Assembly: GCA_000648925.1 (NCBI GenBank)
Contig: JFHF01000016.1
Location: 62,001 to 126,000, forward strand
Length of the DNA stretch: 64,000 nt
Source of the DNA: Caballeronia jiangsuensis
GTDB lineage: Bacteria; Pseudomonadota; Gammaproteobacteria; Burkholderiales; Burkholderiaceae
Direction of reading: 5' to 3'
The position numbers and the translations under genes were made by a program. This document shows, in pieces, positions 26,017-35,055 of the stretch. Every line of letters starts with the position of its first letter. The stretch's first letter is position 1. Under the pieces are notes generated by a model. The model was not told the origin of the DNA. It worked only from the letters and a program-made list of their open reading frames with translations, and did no database searches.

Positions 26017-26610
26017 TCAGTCTGCCGGACCGAGATATCCCGGAAGTCCGAGCGCGACTTTCGTCCTGGCGAGTTTTACGCCTTTCTTGATCAGCGCATC
26101 GTATTCGGCGTCGCTTTCTGGCGGGGGCAAATGGCGTCGCAGGAAATCGGACCAACGGAATTCTTCGAGTGGAACCGTCGTCTTTTCGTATCCGCCCGCG
26201 TCGCGCACTGCCGCCGACAGACTCCGAAAATCATCGTCGATCAATTCCCACACGTGATCCCGCAAGTCGGCGAACGCGACGCGCCGGCCCTGCGCGTCGT
26301 AGGGATAAGCCCAGCGGTTATTCTCCATGGTCAACCAGAAATCGGCCCTGGTGAGCGACGACAAATCACAGACCAGAACGAACGGAACGCTCTTTATCCC
26401 GGCGCGCCTTAACGCAGTTGCAACGTGATGGTGGTCGATTGCGAACGGGGCGCCGTCCGGACCGAGCACGACGGGAACCGGCTTTTCAGCGATGGCCATT
26501 TCGAGATCATGACCCGTCAGCGACTCGTAGGTTTTCGTTTTGTCGAGTATCTCGCGCAGACCGTGCGTCACCTGAGTGGGACGCAAGAGGTCGATTTTTA
26601 CTTTCTTCAT
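26017..26610 (-). CDS. ParB-like (Srx/ParBc_2) domain protein
   Basis: A 197-residue protein whose N-terminal half resembles the ParB-like nuclease family found outside plasmid partition systems: LLRPTQVTHGLREILDKTK, then PDGAPFAIDHHHVATALRRA with a His triplet and ENNRWAYPYDAQGRR. GGAGGGAGA precedes ATG 26610. It sits upstream of the DUF421 gene on the same strand (gap 58). There is no parA partner and no helix-turn-helix, so partition is unlikely; the biochemical role is unknown. Confidence 0.75.
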   Translation of the reverse strand: MKKVKIDLLRPTQVTHGLREILDKTKTYESLTGHDLEMAIAEKPVPVVLGPDGAPFAIDHHHVATALRRAGIKSVPFVLVCDLSSLTRADFWLTMENNRWAYPYDAQGRRVAFADLRDHVWELIDDDFRSLSAAVRDAGGYEKTTVPLEEFRWSDFLRRHLPPPESDAEYDALIKKGVKLARTKVALGLPGYLGPAD

Positions 26611-26775
26611 TCTTGTCTCCCTCCATCGGCACCTTACCGGTGGCATTTTCGCCCTTAAACTTCGATAGCAGGAACCATGCCGTTATTCGATGTAGTACGC
26701 TGATCGCGTTGCGGAGATCGGGAGCCTTCGTCGGCGTCGGCCCGAGGCCCCGGACTTTCCGACTCGATTTTGTCG

Positions 26776-28008
26776 ATGCCCCAACCTGGACGCGTGTGCA
26801 TCACCATGCAAAACATAGTCAACGCAGTGGATTCCGGTGAGGCACTCGCGCGAGATATCGGTGCGGTAGCCCGTATCGGCGCGGTCCCTTCGATGCTCAA
26901 GATGATTTGCGAAGAGACCGGCATGGGCTTTGCCGCCGTCGCGCGCGTGACCGATGCAACCTGGACGGCCTGCGCGGTCCTCGACAAAGTCGGATTCGGA
27001 CTCAAGCCGGGCGGACAGCTACAACTTCACACCACGCTTTGCTTCGAATCCCGCGCGGCACGGCTGGCGATCGTCATCGACGACTTCAGCGAGAACGAGA
27101 AGTATCGAGATCACCATACGCCGGCGATTTACGGTCTGAGGAGCTATATCTCCGTCCCGATCGTCCTGCCGGACGGCGAGTATTTCGGAAATCTGTGTGC
27201 GATCGATGCGAGCCCGGCGGCCGTTTCAGACCCGAAGATCGTTCGCATGTTCGAGGTCTTCGCCAACCTTATCGGCATGCAACTGGATAGCGAGCAGCGG
27301 CAGTGGTCGACAGAGTCGCAACTGATTCGGGAACGGGAAACCGCCACGTTGCGCGAGCAATTCATTGCGGTTCTGGGTCACGACTTGCGCAACCCGCTGT
27401 CGGCCGTCAGCGCAACGGCCGAGCTATTGAGCCGTCGTGAGGCGGAACCCGACATCGCAGCGATCGGACATCGTTTGAAGCGCACGGCATCGAGAATGGC
27501 GCGGCTCATCGATGACGTGATGGACTTTGCGCGCGGTCGCATGGGCTCCGGAATGGCGGTCGCACTGAACGACGAAAGCGAGCTTGGCGTGCATCTGCGA
27601 GCGGTCGTCGACGAACTCTGCATGGCGTATCCGTCGAGAGTGGTGGACTGCTCTATCTCGTTGAGCGGGCCGGCTCGATGCGACATCGCTCGTCTTCAGC
27701 AGCTCATGTCCAATCTGCTCGCGAACGCGCTGACGCACGGTTCGCCGGACGCACCGGTCGTCGTGCGCGCCATCGCCGAAGCGAGGATGCTCGTACTCTC
27801 GGTATCCAATGCTGGCGAGCCGATTCCACCGCAGTTGCTGCCGAGGGTATTCGAACCTTACTGGCGGCCCAAAACCAGCGCACCGGGCGGAGGACTGGGT
27901 TTGGGTCTTTACATCTGCCAACAGATCGTTCAAGCACATGGCGGGACGCTCGAAGTGTGCTCGTCCATCACAGACGGAACACGCTTCACCGCACGCATTC
28001 CTTTATAA
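26776..28008 (+). CDS. orphan GAF-domain sensor histidine kinase
   Basis: A soluble kinase of about 410 residues. Residues 25-170 form a GAF domain (TACAVLDKVGFGLKPGGQLQ; IYGLRSYISVPIVLPDGEYF). HisKA follows with H202 in VLGHDLRNPLSAVSATAELL, then a HATPase with GGGLGLGLYICQQIVQAHGG. There is no membrane segment and no response regulator gene nearby, so it is an orphan. The exact start is unsure: ATG 26776 and ATG 26806 are both in frame and neither has a clear ribosome-binding site. It is similar in layout to light- or redox-responsive GAF kinases, but no cofactor cysteine can be assigned. Confidence 0.8.
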   Translation: MPQPGRVCITMQNIVNAVDSGEALARDIGAVARIGAVPSMLKMICEETGMGFAAVARVTDATWTACAVLDKVGFGLKPGGQLQLHTTLCFESRAARLAIVIDDFSENEKYRDHHTPAIYGLRSYISVPIVLPDGEYFGNLCAIDASPAAVSDPKIVRMFEVFANLIGMQLDSEQRQWSTESQLIRERETATLREQFIAVLGHDLRNPLSAVSATAELLSRREAEPDIAAIGHRLKRTASRMARLIDDVMDFARGRMGSGMAVALNDESELGVHLRAVVDELCMAYPSRVVDCSISLSGPARCDIARLQQLMSNLLANALTHGSPDAPVVVRAIAEARMLVLSVSNAGEPIPPQLLPRVFEPYWRPKTSAPGGGLGLGLYICQQIVQAHGGTLEVCSSITDGTRFTARIPL

Positions 28009-28010
28009 GC

Positions 28011-28041
28011 GAGCGGTGGCGCGCGCATGCGCCCGCCGCTC
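28011..28041. terminator. bidirectional terminator-like hairpin
   Basis: GAGCGG/CCGCTC and, inside it, GGCGC/GCGCC form a nested stem with small bulges, followed by ATTT on the plus strand. It spans the junction of the GAF kinase gene and the convergent DUF3079 gene, whose last bases it includes. Confidence 0.5.
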
Positions 28042-28261
28042 ATTTCGACCGCGCGGCGCCCGGTTGAATCGATCTGGCGTTTTCCGCGACATCGAGATTC
28101 CACTCGCCGTGCTCGTACCAGTCTTCGCCGAGCAGTTCGGCCGGATGCTGCGTGCGGCTCGAACCGTTACCACAACGCAGCGCGTCCGTCGCGCAATAGT
28201 GATCGCAGCCCCAGCAATTGCGCTCGGGATGTTGCGGGTTCAGTGGAAAGCGCTTCGACAT
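28040..28261 (-). CDS. DUF3079-type small Cys-rich protein
   Basis: A 73-residue protein beginning MSKRFPLNPQHPERNCWGCD, with four conserved cysteines (CWGC, YC and RC) that could bind a metal. AAGGAG precedes ATG 28261. The pattern matches my recollection of the DUF3079 family of small proteobacterial proteins. It is the last gene of the minus-strand run that begins with narK, downstream of the nitronate monooxygenase gene (gap 37). Function unknown. Confidence 0.7.
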   Translation of the reverse strand: MSKRFPLNPQHPERNCWGCDHYCATDALRCGNGSSRTQHPAELLGEDWYEHGEWNLDVAENARSIQPGAARSK

Positions 28262-28298
28262 CGCGTGGATGCTCCTTCGATTGCAGCCCTTTCGGTAT

Positions 28299-29474
28299 TC
28301 AACATGCCGCCGGCGCAACCTTCGTCGCGCCCGTCAACAGCAGTTCGATCAGATCGCGCACGCTCCGGATCGCCGCGCCGAACGGCAGTTTCTCGCGTCC
28401 CCGGAAGAACAGGCCGTTGCCGACATCGCCGCGCAATGCCGCGGCAAGGCGCGTATCGATGCAGAAGTGACCGAACTTCTCGATGCCGTCGCGCAGCCCG
28501 CACGCGCTCAGGCATTCGAGCGCCGACGGACACGTCTGCCTGCGCGCGCCGATCTTCGTGCGGATTCGTTCCTCGTTGCGCAGATAGCGCATGAGCCACG
28601 GCGTCTTCACGGCGCGCGCGGGCAGGCCGGTCACGCTCACGAATTCGACGATATCGTCCGGCGTCGCCTCGACCAGCACGCGCTTGAACTCGGGATGCGC
28701 GTCGCCCTCTTCGGTGACGGCGAACGGCGTGCCGATCTGCACGCCGTTCGCGCCGGCCGCGAGCCACTTGCGCACCGCGTCATGACTGTTGATGCCGCCC
28801 GCGACGATCACCGGCACGTCCTCGCGCTTCAGCCCGAGCGATGCGAACGACGCGTCGAGTTCCCGCAGCACGCGCTCGAAACCGAAGCGCTCGTCATGCA
28901 TGTCCGCGACGTCGCTGACGCCGAGATGCCCGCCGGCATGCGCCGGATGCTCGATCACGATGGCGTCGGGCAAACGGCCCTTCTTCATCCATTTCTTGAG
29001 AACGAGTGTCACGCCGCGGCTGTCGGAAAGAATCGGGACCAGCGCGATATCGCAGCCCTGCGTGAGGTCCGGCAAGTCGAGCGGAAGGCCCGCGCCCATG
29101 ACGATCGCATCGGCGCCCTCCTCGCACGCGACGCGCACGTAGTCCGCATGCGCGCTCACGGCCTTCATCACGTTGACGGCGATCATGCCGCGCCCTTCCG
29201 ACAACGCGCGCGCCGCCTTGATCTCGCGTGCGAGCGCGATCAGGTTCGCGCGTTCGAGCATCGGACGCGTCTGGTCTTCACGGCACATCGCGAGCAGGTC
29301 CTCGTGATGATGACGCAAGTCGATGCTCGCGATGGTGCCGAGCGCGCCTTCACGCGCCACGCTGCCCGCCAGCCGATGCGCGGAAATGCCGACGCCCATG
29401 CCGCCCTGCACGATCGGCAACAGATTGCGGCCGCGAATCGTGAGCGGCGCGAAAGGGTGAGCGTGAGAGGTCAT
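28299..29474 (-). CDS. nitronate monooxygenase (2-nitropropane dioxygenase family)
   Basis: FMN-dependent TIM-barrel enzyme of about 391 residues that oxidises alkyl nitronates. Family motifs are LLPIVQGGMGVGISAHRLAG at the N-terminus, EHPAHAGGHLG (the conserved AGGH region) and the FMN-phosphate motif VIVAGGINSHDAVRKWLAAG with GANGVQIGT. A Cys-containing TCPSALECLSACGL lies near the C-terminus. Start is uncertain between 29474 and 29501. It follows narL by 75 bases on the same strand and so may be co-expressed with nitrate respiration, perhaps to remove nitro compounds formed there; this is inference. Confidence 0.82.
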   Translation of the reverse strand: MTSHAHPFAPLTIRGRNLLPIVQGGMGVGISAHRLAGSVAREGALGTIASIDLRHHHEDLLAMCREDQTRPMLERANLIALAREIKAARALSEGRGMIAVNVMKAVSAHADYVRVACEEGADAIVMGAGLPLDLPDLTQGCDIALVPILSDSRGVTLVLKKWMKKGRLPDAIVIEHPAHAGGHLGVSDVADMHDERFGFERVLRELDASFASLGLKREDVPVIVAGGINSHDAVRKWLAAGANGVQIGTPFAVTEEGDAHPEFKRVLVEATPDDIVEFVSVTGLPARAVKTPWLMRYLRNEERIRTKIGARRQTCPSALECLSACGLRDGIEKFGHFCIDTRLAAALRGDVGNGLFFRGREKLPFGAAIRSVRDLIELLLTGATKVAPAAC

Positions 29475-29549
29475 GGGCAACTCGGTTCGGTAAGAATTCA
29501 TGTTGTACGGCTCGATGTGATGCGCGCTTCGATGCATGTCGGTGAAGGT

Positions 29550-30218
29550 TCAGGCGGCTTCCGTCGCCGGCGCCGCATCCTGCCCGACCGCGTAGATCGC
29601 GACCTGCACGCGGCTCGTCAGATTCAGCTTGCGCAGGATGTTGCGCACGTGGATCTTCACCGTGCTCTCCGCGAGCATCAGCGAACGTGCAATTTCCTTG
29701 TTGCTCGCACCGCGCGCCAGTTCACGCATGATGTCGCGCTCGCGTGTAGTCAGTGGATCGGCCGTGGCGACAGGCGGCGAAACCGGCGCGCTCTTCGGTG
29801 CGCGCATGCTGGCGACGAGTTTTGCCGTCATGTCGTCAGCGATGACCGGATGACCCGCCGCCGCCTTGCGGATCGCGCTGGCGAGCGTGTCGGTTTCGAT
29901 GCTCTTGAGCAGATACCCGCACGCGCCATCGCGCAATGCGAGCGCGAGTTCGTCGAGATCCTCCGAGACAGTCAGGATGACGACCGCGGTTTGCGGCACG
30001 TCCTGCACGAGCAGCTTCAGGGTTTCGAGCCCTGAGAGTCCGGGCATATGCAGATCGAGCAGAATCACGTCCGGCAGGAACTGCTTCGCGCGCTTCAGCC
30101 CTTCGAGCCCATCGGCTGCTTCGCCGACGACTTCGAAATCGGATTGACGCTGCAAGATGGCGTGAACGCCTGAGCGAAACAGCGTGTGGTCGTCGATCAA
30201 CAGAATGCGGATGGTCAT
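29550..30218 (-). CDS. narL: nitrate/nitrite response regulator NarL
   Basis: A 222-residue regulator with an N-terminal receiver (LLIDDHTLFRSGVHAILQRQ, D55 in VILLDLHMPG, K in YLLKSIE) and a C-terminal LuxR/NarL helix-turn-helix (LTTRERDIMRELARGASNKE; ESTVKIHVRNILRKLNL). It directly follows narX on the same strand with 45 bases between. In known systems phospho-NarL activates narGHJI and narK in response to nitrate. Symbol rests on the domain layout plus the nar operon context. Confidence 0.9.
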   Translation of the reverse strand: MTIRILLIDDHTLFRSGVHAILQRQSDFEVVGEAADGLEGLKRAKQFLPDVILLDLHMPGLSGLETLKLLVQDVPQTAVVILTVSEDLDELALALRDGACGYLLKSIETDTLASAIRKAAAGHPVIADDMTAKLVASMRAPKSAPVSPPVATADPLTTRERDIMRELARGASNKEIARSLMLAESTVKIHVRNILRKLNLTSRVQVAIYAVGQDAAPATEAA

Positions 30219-30263
30219 GACACAACTCGAAGCAGCTCTCGAAACCAGCGCGCGACACCCTGT

Positions 30264-32111
30264 TCAGGCAGTCTGACGCGCCGGAACCGGCAAGACGAGT
30301 TCGACGCGCGCGCCGTGTCCAGGCGCGCCAGTCAACCGAAGCGTGGCGCCGAGCCTTTGCGCACGCTCGCGCATGATGTGAAAGCCGACATGCGTCTCGC
30401 CCAGGACGGCCATCTCTTCTGGATCGTAGCCCTGACCATCGTCCTCGACAAGGAGGCTGAAGTCGCAAGCATTGACGATTGTCACGCTAACGTGTTGCGC
30501 CTCCGCGTGTTTGCGAATGTTGGAGAGTGCTTCCTGCAGAATGAAAAGCACCTGCAGTTGCTGATCCGGCGGCAAGGGCAAACCGCCTTCCTCGCGATAG
30601 TCGAGCGAGGGCACGATTCCCGTCTGCACGCCGAAACGTTCGATCGATTCATCCACTGCGCGCCTGAGTTCACCGCTGCCGAGCTTCGTGCGGAAATTCA
30701 TCAGAAGCTCGCGCACGTCGACGTAGCTTTCGGCGACACCGCCCGCGAGCAAGGGCACGATCTCGCGAATCTCGTCCATGCGTGCTTCGCGCGTTGCGGC
30801 GTCGAGCAGATGCACCTGCATCTTCAGAAAGTTGAGGCTCTGCGCGATGCTGTCGTGCAAGCCTTGCGCGACCAGATTGCGCTCCTCCGACACCGCGAGC
30901 TGCCGCGCGAGCGCCGCGATTCGCCTGCTCTTGAGCGCCGTGCCGAAGTGCGCGCCGAGCGTTTCGAGCAATTGAGCTTCCGACGCCGGGATGATCCGCT
31001 CGCCACGAAGATGCAGCGAGAACGCACCGAGCTTTTCGCCTTGCGACACGATGTTGAACGCCGCCACGCTCGCAAAGCCCGCGCGCCGGCAAGGCTGTTC
31101 GTCGCAGACGCAGCCATCAGCCGCGAGGCAGCGTTCATCCTCGAGCAGCGCATCGGGCAGCCCTTCCGAACCGATCAAGCGCACCTGACCGTCCTCGGTG
31201 ACGAGGCGAACAGCCGCGCCGTCCGCGTCGAACTGACGCGTGAGGCGCGCGAGAAAGCCACGGCACAGCGCATCGACGTCATTCGACTGATTCAGGAAAG
31301 CCGCCATTTCATAGAGCGCCGTCAGTTCGCGGTTCTGCGCGGCGAGTTCGGCGGTCTTCGCGTCGACACGGCCCGCGAGATCGCGATAGAGCATCTGCAA
31401 TTCCGCGGCCATACGGTTGAAGCCTGCGGCAAGATGCCCGAACTCGTCTTGCGTCTCGACGGGCAGACGCGCGTCGAACTCGCGTCCTTCGATGCGCGCG
31501 AGACCTTCCTGCAAGCGCTGCACAGGCACGACGATCCATAGATAGAGCAGGTAAGCGATCGCCGCGGTGCCCAGGCACGCCATCGCTGCGAGCGCTCTCT
31601 GCGACGTGCGCAGCCACGAGGTCTTGCGCGCATTCTCCCGCTCGATCAGGCCGACGAGTTCGTCCGCGCCCGTGACAAAAGCACGCAATTCAAGCAGATA
31701 GCGCGATACCGCCTGCGGTTCCGCAGCCATGCCTTTGCGCACATCGGGTTCGAGCTGCGTGCGCCACACATTCGCGACATGATCGAACTGGCGGCGCACG
31801 TCGGCATCGTCGGGAAGAAAGAGCGGGCGCTCCGGATCACCTTTGCGCAGACGATCGAACGTCGAGTTCATCTGCTCGATCTGAAACTGCAACATGGCCT
31901 GCGATGTCTCCGGCCGCTTCAGCAGCGCGATTGCCAAGGCGTTCGCGCGCATGCGCAGGCTGCCCGCGTCGTTGATCGCAGCGCCCGCGCCCTGCAGTTG
32001 CCAAGACAGCCAGAGCGTCCCGCCTATCATCGCGAGGACGAGCACGAGCGACACCATCGACAGCGTGACGATGCGTGTGGTCAGACGGTCGCGAAATGAC
32101 GGCAGGGACAT
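30264..32111 (-). CDS. narX: nitrate/nitrite sensor histidine kinase NarX
   Basis: A 615-residue sensor. TM1 (about 13-36) is followed by the P-box NDAGSLRMRANALA (residues 46-59), the nitrate-binding helix of NarX/NarQ; TM2 is about 172-194, then HAMP, a GAF-like central module with a cysteine cluster (C328, C334, C336, C341), and a HisKA_3/HATPase pair with H419 in VAQGLHDSIAQSLNFLKMQV. GGAGGAG precedes the ATG. It lies between narI and narL and is surely the partner of NarL. The cysteine cluster may add redox or metal sensing; this is inference. Confidence 0.92.
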   Translation of the reverse strand: MSLPSFRDRLTTRIVTLSMVSLVLVLAMIGGTLWLSWQLQGAGAAINDAGSLRMRANALAIALLKRPETSQAMLQFQIEQMNSTFDRLRKGDPERPLFLPDDADVRRQFDHVANVWRTQLEPDVRKGMAAEPQAVSRYLLELRAFVTGADELVGLIERENARKTSWLRTSQRALAAMACLGTAAIAYLLYLWIVVPVQRLQEGLARIEGREFDARLPVETQDEFGHLAAGFNRMAAELQMLYRDLAGRVDAKTAELAAQNRELTALYEMAAFLNQSNDVDALCRGFLARLTRQFDADGAAVRLVTEDGQVRLIGSEGLPDALLEDERCLAADGCVCDEQPCRRAGFASVAAFNIVSQGEKLGAFSLHLRGERIIPASEAQLLETLGAHFGTALKSRRIAALARQLAVSEERNLVAQGLHDSIAQSLNFLKMQVHLLDAATREARMDEIREIVPLLAGGVAESYVDVRELLMNFRTKLGSGELRRAVDESIERFGVQTGIVPSLDYREEGGLPLPPDQQLQVLFILQEALSNIRKHAEAQHVSVTIVNACDFSLLVEDDGQGYDPEEMAVLGETHVGFHIMRERAQRLGATLRLTGAPGHGARVELVLPVPARQTA

Positions 32112-32129
32112 GCTCCTCCGTTGACGGAT

Positions 32130-32813
32130 TCAGCGGCTGCGGACCAGCTGCCACGCCCGTCCGAGATAGCCGAGCGAAGCGAAGCCGCTCCAGACGTGCA
32201 CGAGCCGCGTGAAAGGAAAGATCACGAAGAGGCTCATGCCCATGAACAAATGTACGCGGAAGAGCAGCGGCGCATCTGCGACATAGCGCGCGGCATCGGC
32301 TCTGAACGTGACGATATGCTGTGCCCAGGTCATGAGGCGCACCATCATCGAGCCATCCATGTGGCCGGCGGACACACCGATCGTCGAAAGGCCGAGCAGC
32401 AGCGTGATGAGAATCCACAGCAGCAGCACGCGGTCGCCGATCTTCGTCAGTGCCGAAAGGCGCGCGCTCGCGAGGCGGCGATGCAGCAGGATCAGCAGCC
32501 CGGCAAGACACATCGTGCCCATCACGCCGCCGGCGACCATCGCGAACACCTGCTTGACGCTGTGTTCGATGCCGAGCGCATCCCACACCGCGACCGGCGT
32601 GAGCAAGCCGACGAGGTGACCGAAGAACAGCCCCAGAATGCCGATGTGAAACAGAATATTGCCGAGCCTGAGGTTGCCGAGTTCGACGAACTGTGTGCTG
32701 TCCGCCTTCCACGTGTATTGCTCGCGATCGAAGCGCACGAGGCTGCCGAACAGGAAGATGCTGGCGGCGATATACGGATAGATGCCGAACACGAAGGCGT
32801 TGAACATGTTCAT
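32130..32813 (-). CDS. narI: respiratory nitrate reductase, cytochrome b subunit NarI
   Basis: A 227-residue membrane subunit with five helices that carries two b haems and oxidises quinol, sending electrons to NarH. NVFAFGIYPYIAASIFLFGS lacks; instead FNAFVFGIYPYIAASIFLFG opens the first helix, and GLFFGHLVGLL plus LHLFMGMSLFVIFPFTRLVH contain the conserved haem-ligand histidines. Its ATG overlaps the narJ stop (ATGA). The length equals E. coli NarI. It is the fourth structural gene of the narGHJI unit, with narX starting 18 bases after it. Confidence 0.93.
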   Translation of the reverse strand: MNMFNAFVFGIYPYIAASIFLFGSLVRFDREQYTWKADSTQFVELGNLRLGNILFHIGILGLFFGHLVGLLTPVAVWDALGIEHSVKQVFAMVAGGVMGTMCLAGLLILLHRRLASARLSALTKIGDRVLLLWILITLLLGLSTIGVSAGHMDGSMMVRLMTWAQHIVTFRADAARYVADAPLLFRVHLFMGMSLFVIFPFTRLVHVWSGFASLGYLGRAWQLVRSR

Positions 32814-33487
32814 CGTGTGTCCTTTGCGGTGGGTGCGCCCGCGCCGGCCATCGCTGCGCCGCGCGGATGAAAGCGAATGGTTTGCGTGTCTTGTCGCGTG
32901 TGCGGCGCGAGCAGCGGCTCGACGCCGTCCGGACCCGGCCCGAAGGTTTCGAGCATCTCGTCCATGTCGCGCACGGGCGGCTGCGCGAGGGGGCGCGGCT
33001 CGATAGTGGCAAGCTCGCGCAAGACGGCGAACACGGCCGCATAAGGGCTTCGATCGCGTGCGAGACGCTCCCCGACCGCATCGAGTACATGAATCGCGTC
33101 ATCGAGCAATGACTGGGCGCGAGCCGGTTCGATCGCGCCGAGCACTTCGAGGAAGAGCGGCACGTAATCCGGCAATTCGTTCGATGCGACATCGAGGCCG
33201 AGACCGCGGTACTCGTCGAGCAGATCGACCATCGCCTGACCGCGATCGCGGCTTTCGCCATGCACGTGCTCGAAGAGATGCAGCGAATGCGACGGATTGC
33301 GATCGAACGTAGCGACGTAATTCTGCTGCACTTCGATGAGCGGCAGCTTCAACAACGCGATGAGCGGCGCGAGCCGCGCCTGCGCTTGCGGCCAGTCGTG
33401 CAGCGCGGCTTCGATCTCCGGCAGCGCGTCCAGAAGCGCGGGCTCGGGATAGTCGAGCAGCGCGGAAAGAATGGGATAGAGCGACAT
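32810..33487 (-). CDS. narJ: nitrate reductase molybdenum cofactor assembly chaperone NarJ
   Basis: A 225-residue soluble chaperone needed to insert the molybdenum cofactor into NarG; it is not part of the final enzyme. The family signature is LLDYPEPALLDALPEIEAAL near the start and LHLFEHVHGESRDRGQAMVD (about residues 70-90). AAGGAA precedes ATG 33487, which is preferred to a TTG 18 bases upstream. The stop overlaps narI. Position between narH and narI is the standard order. Confidence 0.93.
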   Translation of the reverse strand: MSLYPILSALLDYPEPALLDALPEIEAALHDWPQAQARLAPLIALLKLPLIEVQQNYVATFDRNPSHSLHLFEHVHGESRDRGQAMVDLLDEYRGLGLDVASNELPDYVPLFLEVLGAIEPARAQSLLDDAIHVLDAVGERLARDRSPYAAVFAVLRELATIEPRPLAQPPVRDMDEMLETFGPGPDGVEPLLAPHTRQDTQTIRFHPRGAAMAGAGAPTAKDTR

Positions 33488-33501
33488 CGTGTGTTCCTTG
33501 A

Positions 33502-35055
33502 TCAACCGTCCGCCAGCGCCTTCCTGCGCGACTTCGGAAGCGCCGCGTAGCTCACTTCGCCATGCGTTCGCGATCCGAAAAGCGATCCGTCAGACGCGCC
33601 CGGCGAGCCGCAATTGCCGAATGAAAAGCCGCAACTGCCCTTTTCGTCGAAGCTGTCCTGCGCCATTTCCTTGTGCGATGAGGGCACCACGAAACGGTCC
33701 TCGTAGTTGGCGATCGCCATCAACTGGTACATCTCTTCCACTTGCGATGCCGTGAGGCCTACGTCGCTCAGCACGGCGGCGTCGTTCACGTTGTTCACGT
33801 TCTGCGCCCGCTTGTAGACGCGCATCGCGAGCATGCGATCGAGCGCGGCGACGATCGGCGCTTCGTCGCCCGCGGTGAGCAGATTCGCCAGATAACGCAT
33901 CGGAATGCGCAGGCTTTTCACATCGGGAATCACGCCGTTCATGCCCATGTGGCCCGCGTCGGCCGCGGATTGAATCGGCGAAAGCGGGGGCACGTACCAG
34001 ACCATCGGCAATGTGCGGTACTCGGGATGCAGCGGGAAAGCGACCTTCCACTCGCACGCCATGCGGTAAACCGGCGAGCGCTTCGCCGCGTCGAGCCAGC
34101 TTTGCGCGATACCCTGGCGCGCCGCTTCGGCCTGGACTTGCGGATCGTGCGGATCGAGGAACAGGTCGAGCTGCGACTGATAGAGATCCGTCGTCTCCTG
34201 AACCGATGCCGCTTCGGCAATACGATCCGCGTCGTACAGCATCACGCCGAGATAGCGGATGCGTCCCACGCACGTTTCCGAGCACACGGTCGGCTCGCCC
34301 GCTTCGATGCGCGGATAGCAGAACACGCACTTCTCCGCCTTGCCCGACTTCCAGTTGAAGTACATCTTCTTGTACGGGCAGCCGGATACACACATGCGCC
34401 AACCACGGCACTTGTCCTGATCCACGAGCACGATGCCGTCGTCCTCGCGCTTGTACACCGAGCCCGACGGACACGACGCCACGCACGCCGGATTCAGACA
34501 GTGCTCGCACAGACGCGGCAGATACATCATGAAGGTATTCTCGAACGTCGAGTACATCTCCTTCTGCACATTTTCGAAGAGCGCATCGCGGCCGCGCGAT
34601 TCGAATTCGCCGCCGAGATCGTCTTCCCAGTTCGGCCCCCAATGGATCTTGTCCATCTTCTTGCCGGTGATCGCGGACACGGGGCGCGCCGTGGGCGGCG
34701 TCTGGGAAAGCGGCGCGTTCTGCAGACGCTCGTAGTCGAAGGTGAACGGCTCGTAATAGTCGTCGATGGCGGGGAGATTCGGGTTCGCGAAAAGGTTCGC
34801 GAGCACTTTCAGCTTCGGACCCTGACGCAGTTCGATGCGGCCATCGCTCTTGCGGATCCAGCCGCCGTTCCATTTCTCCTGGCGCTCCCATTGCTTCGGA
34901 TAGCCGATGCCCGGCTTCGTCTCGACGTTGTTGAACCACGCATACTCGACGCCATCGCGCGACGTCCACACGTTCTTGCATGTGACCGAGCACGTATGGC
35001 AGCCGATGCACTTGTCCAGATTCAGGACCATCGCGACCTGCGCGCGGATCTTCAT
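33502..35055 (-). CDS. narH: respiratory nitrate reductase, iron-sulfur subunit NarH
   Basis: A 517-residue electron-transfer subunit. Four iron-sulfur cluster motifs are visible: CIGCHTCSVTCK near residue 18, CEHCLNPACVASCPSG, CRGWRMCVSGCPYK in which tryptophan replaces one cysteine (the 3Fe-4S site), and CVFCYPRIEAGEPTVCSETC. It passes electrons from the NarI haems to NarG. Its ATG overlaps the narG stop. Length and motif order match E. coli NarH. Confidence 0.96.
   Translation of the reverse strand: MKIRAQVAMVLNLDKCIGCHTCSVTCKNVWTSRDGVEYAWFNNVETKPGIGYPKQWERQEKWNGGWIRKSDGRIELRQGPKLKVLANLFANPNLPAIDDYYEPFTFDYERLQNAPLSQTPPTARPVSAITGKKMDKIHWGPNWEDDLGGEFESRGRDALFENVQKEMYSTFENTFMMYLPRLCEHCLNPACVASCPSGSVYKREDDGIVLVDQDKCRGWRMCVSGCPYKKMYFNWKSGKAEKCVFCYPRIEAGEPTVCSETCVGRIRYLGVMLYDADRIAEAASVQETTDLYQSQLDLFLDPHDPQVQAEAARQGIAQSWLDAAKRSPVYRMACEWKVAFPLHPEYRTLPMVWYVPPLSPIQSAADAGHMGMNGVIPDVKSLRIPMRYLANLLTAGDEAPIVAALDRMLAMRVYKRAQNVNNVNDAAVLSDVGLTASQVEEMYQLMAIANYEDRFVVPSSHKEMAQDSFDEKGSCGFSFGNCGSPGASDGSLFGSRTHGEVSYAALPKSRRKALADG

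Noticed and set aside
26017..26610. Plasmid or chromosome partition gene parB
   Set aside because: Only the ParB-like nuclease-type fold is present; there is no parA neighbour, no helix-turn-helix domain and no parS-like repeats.
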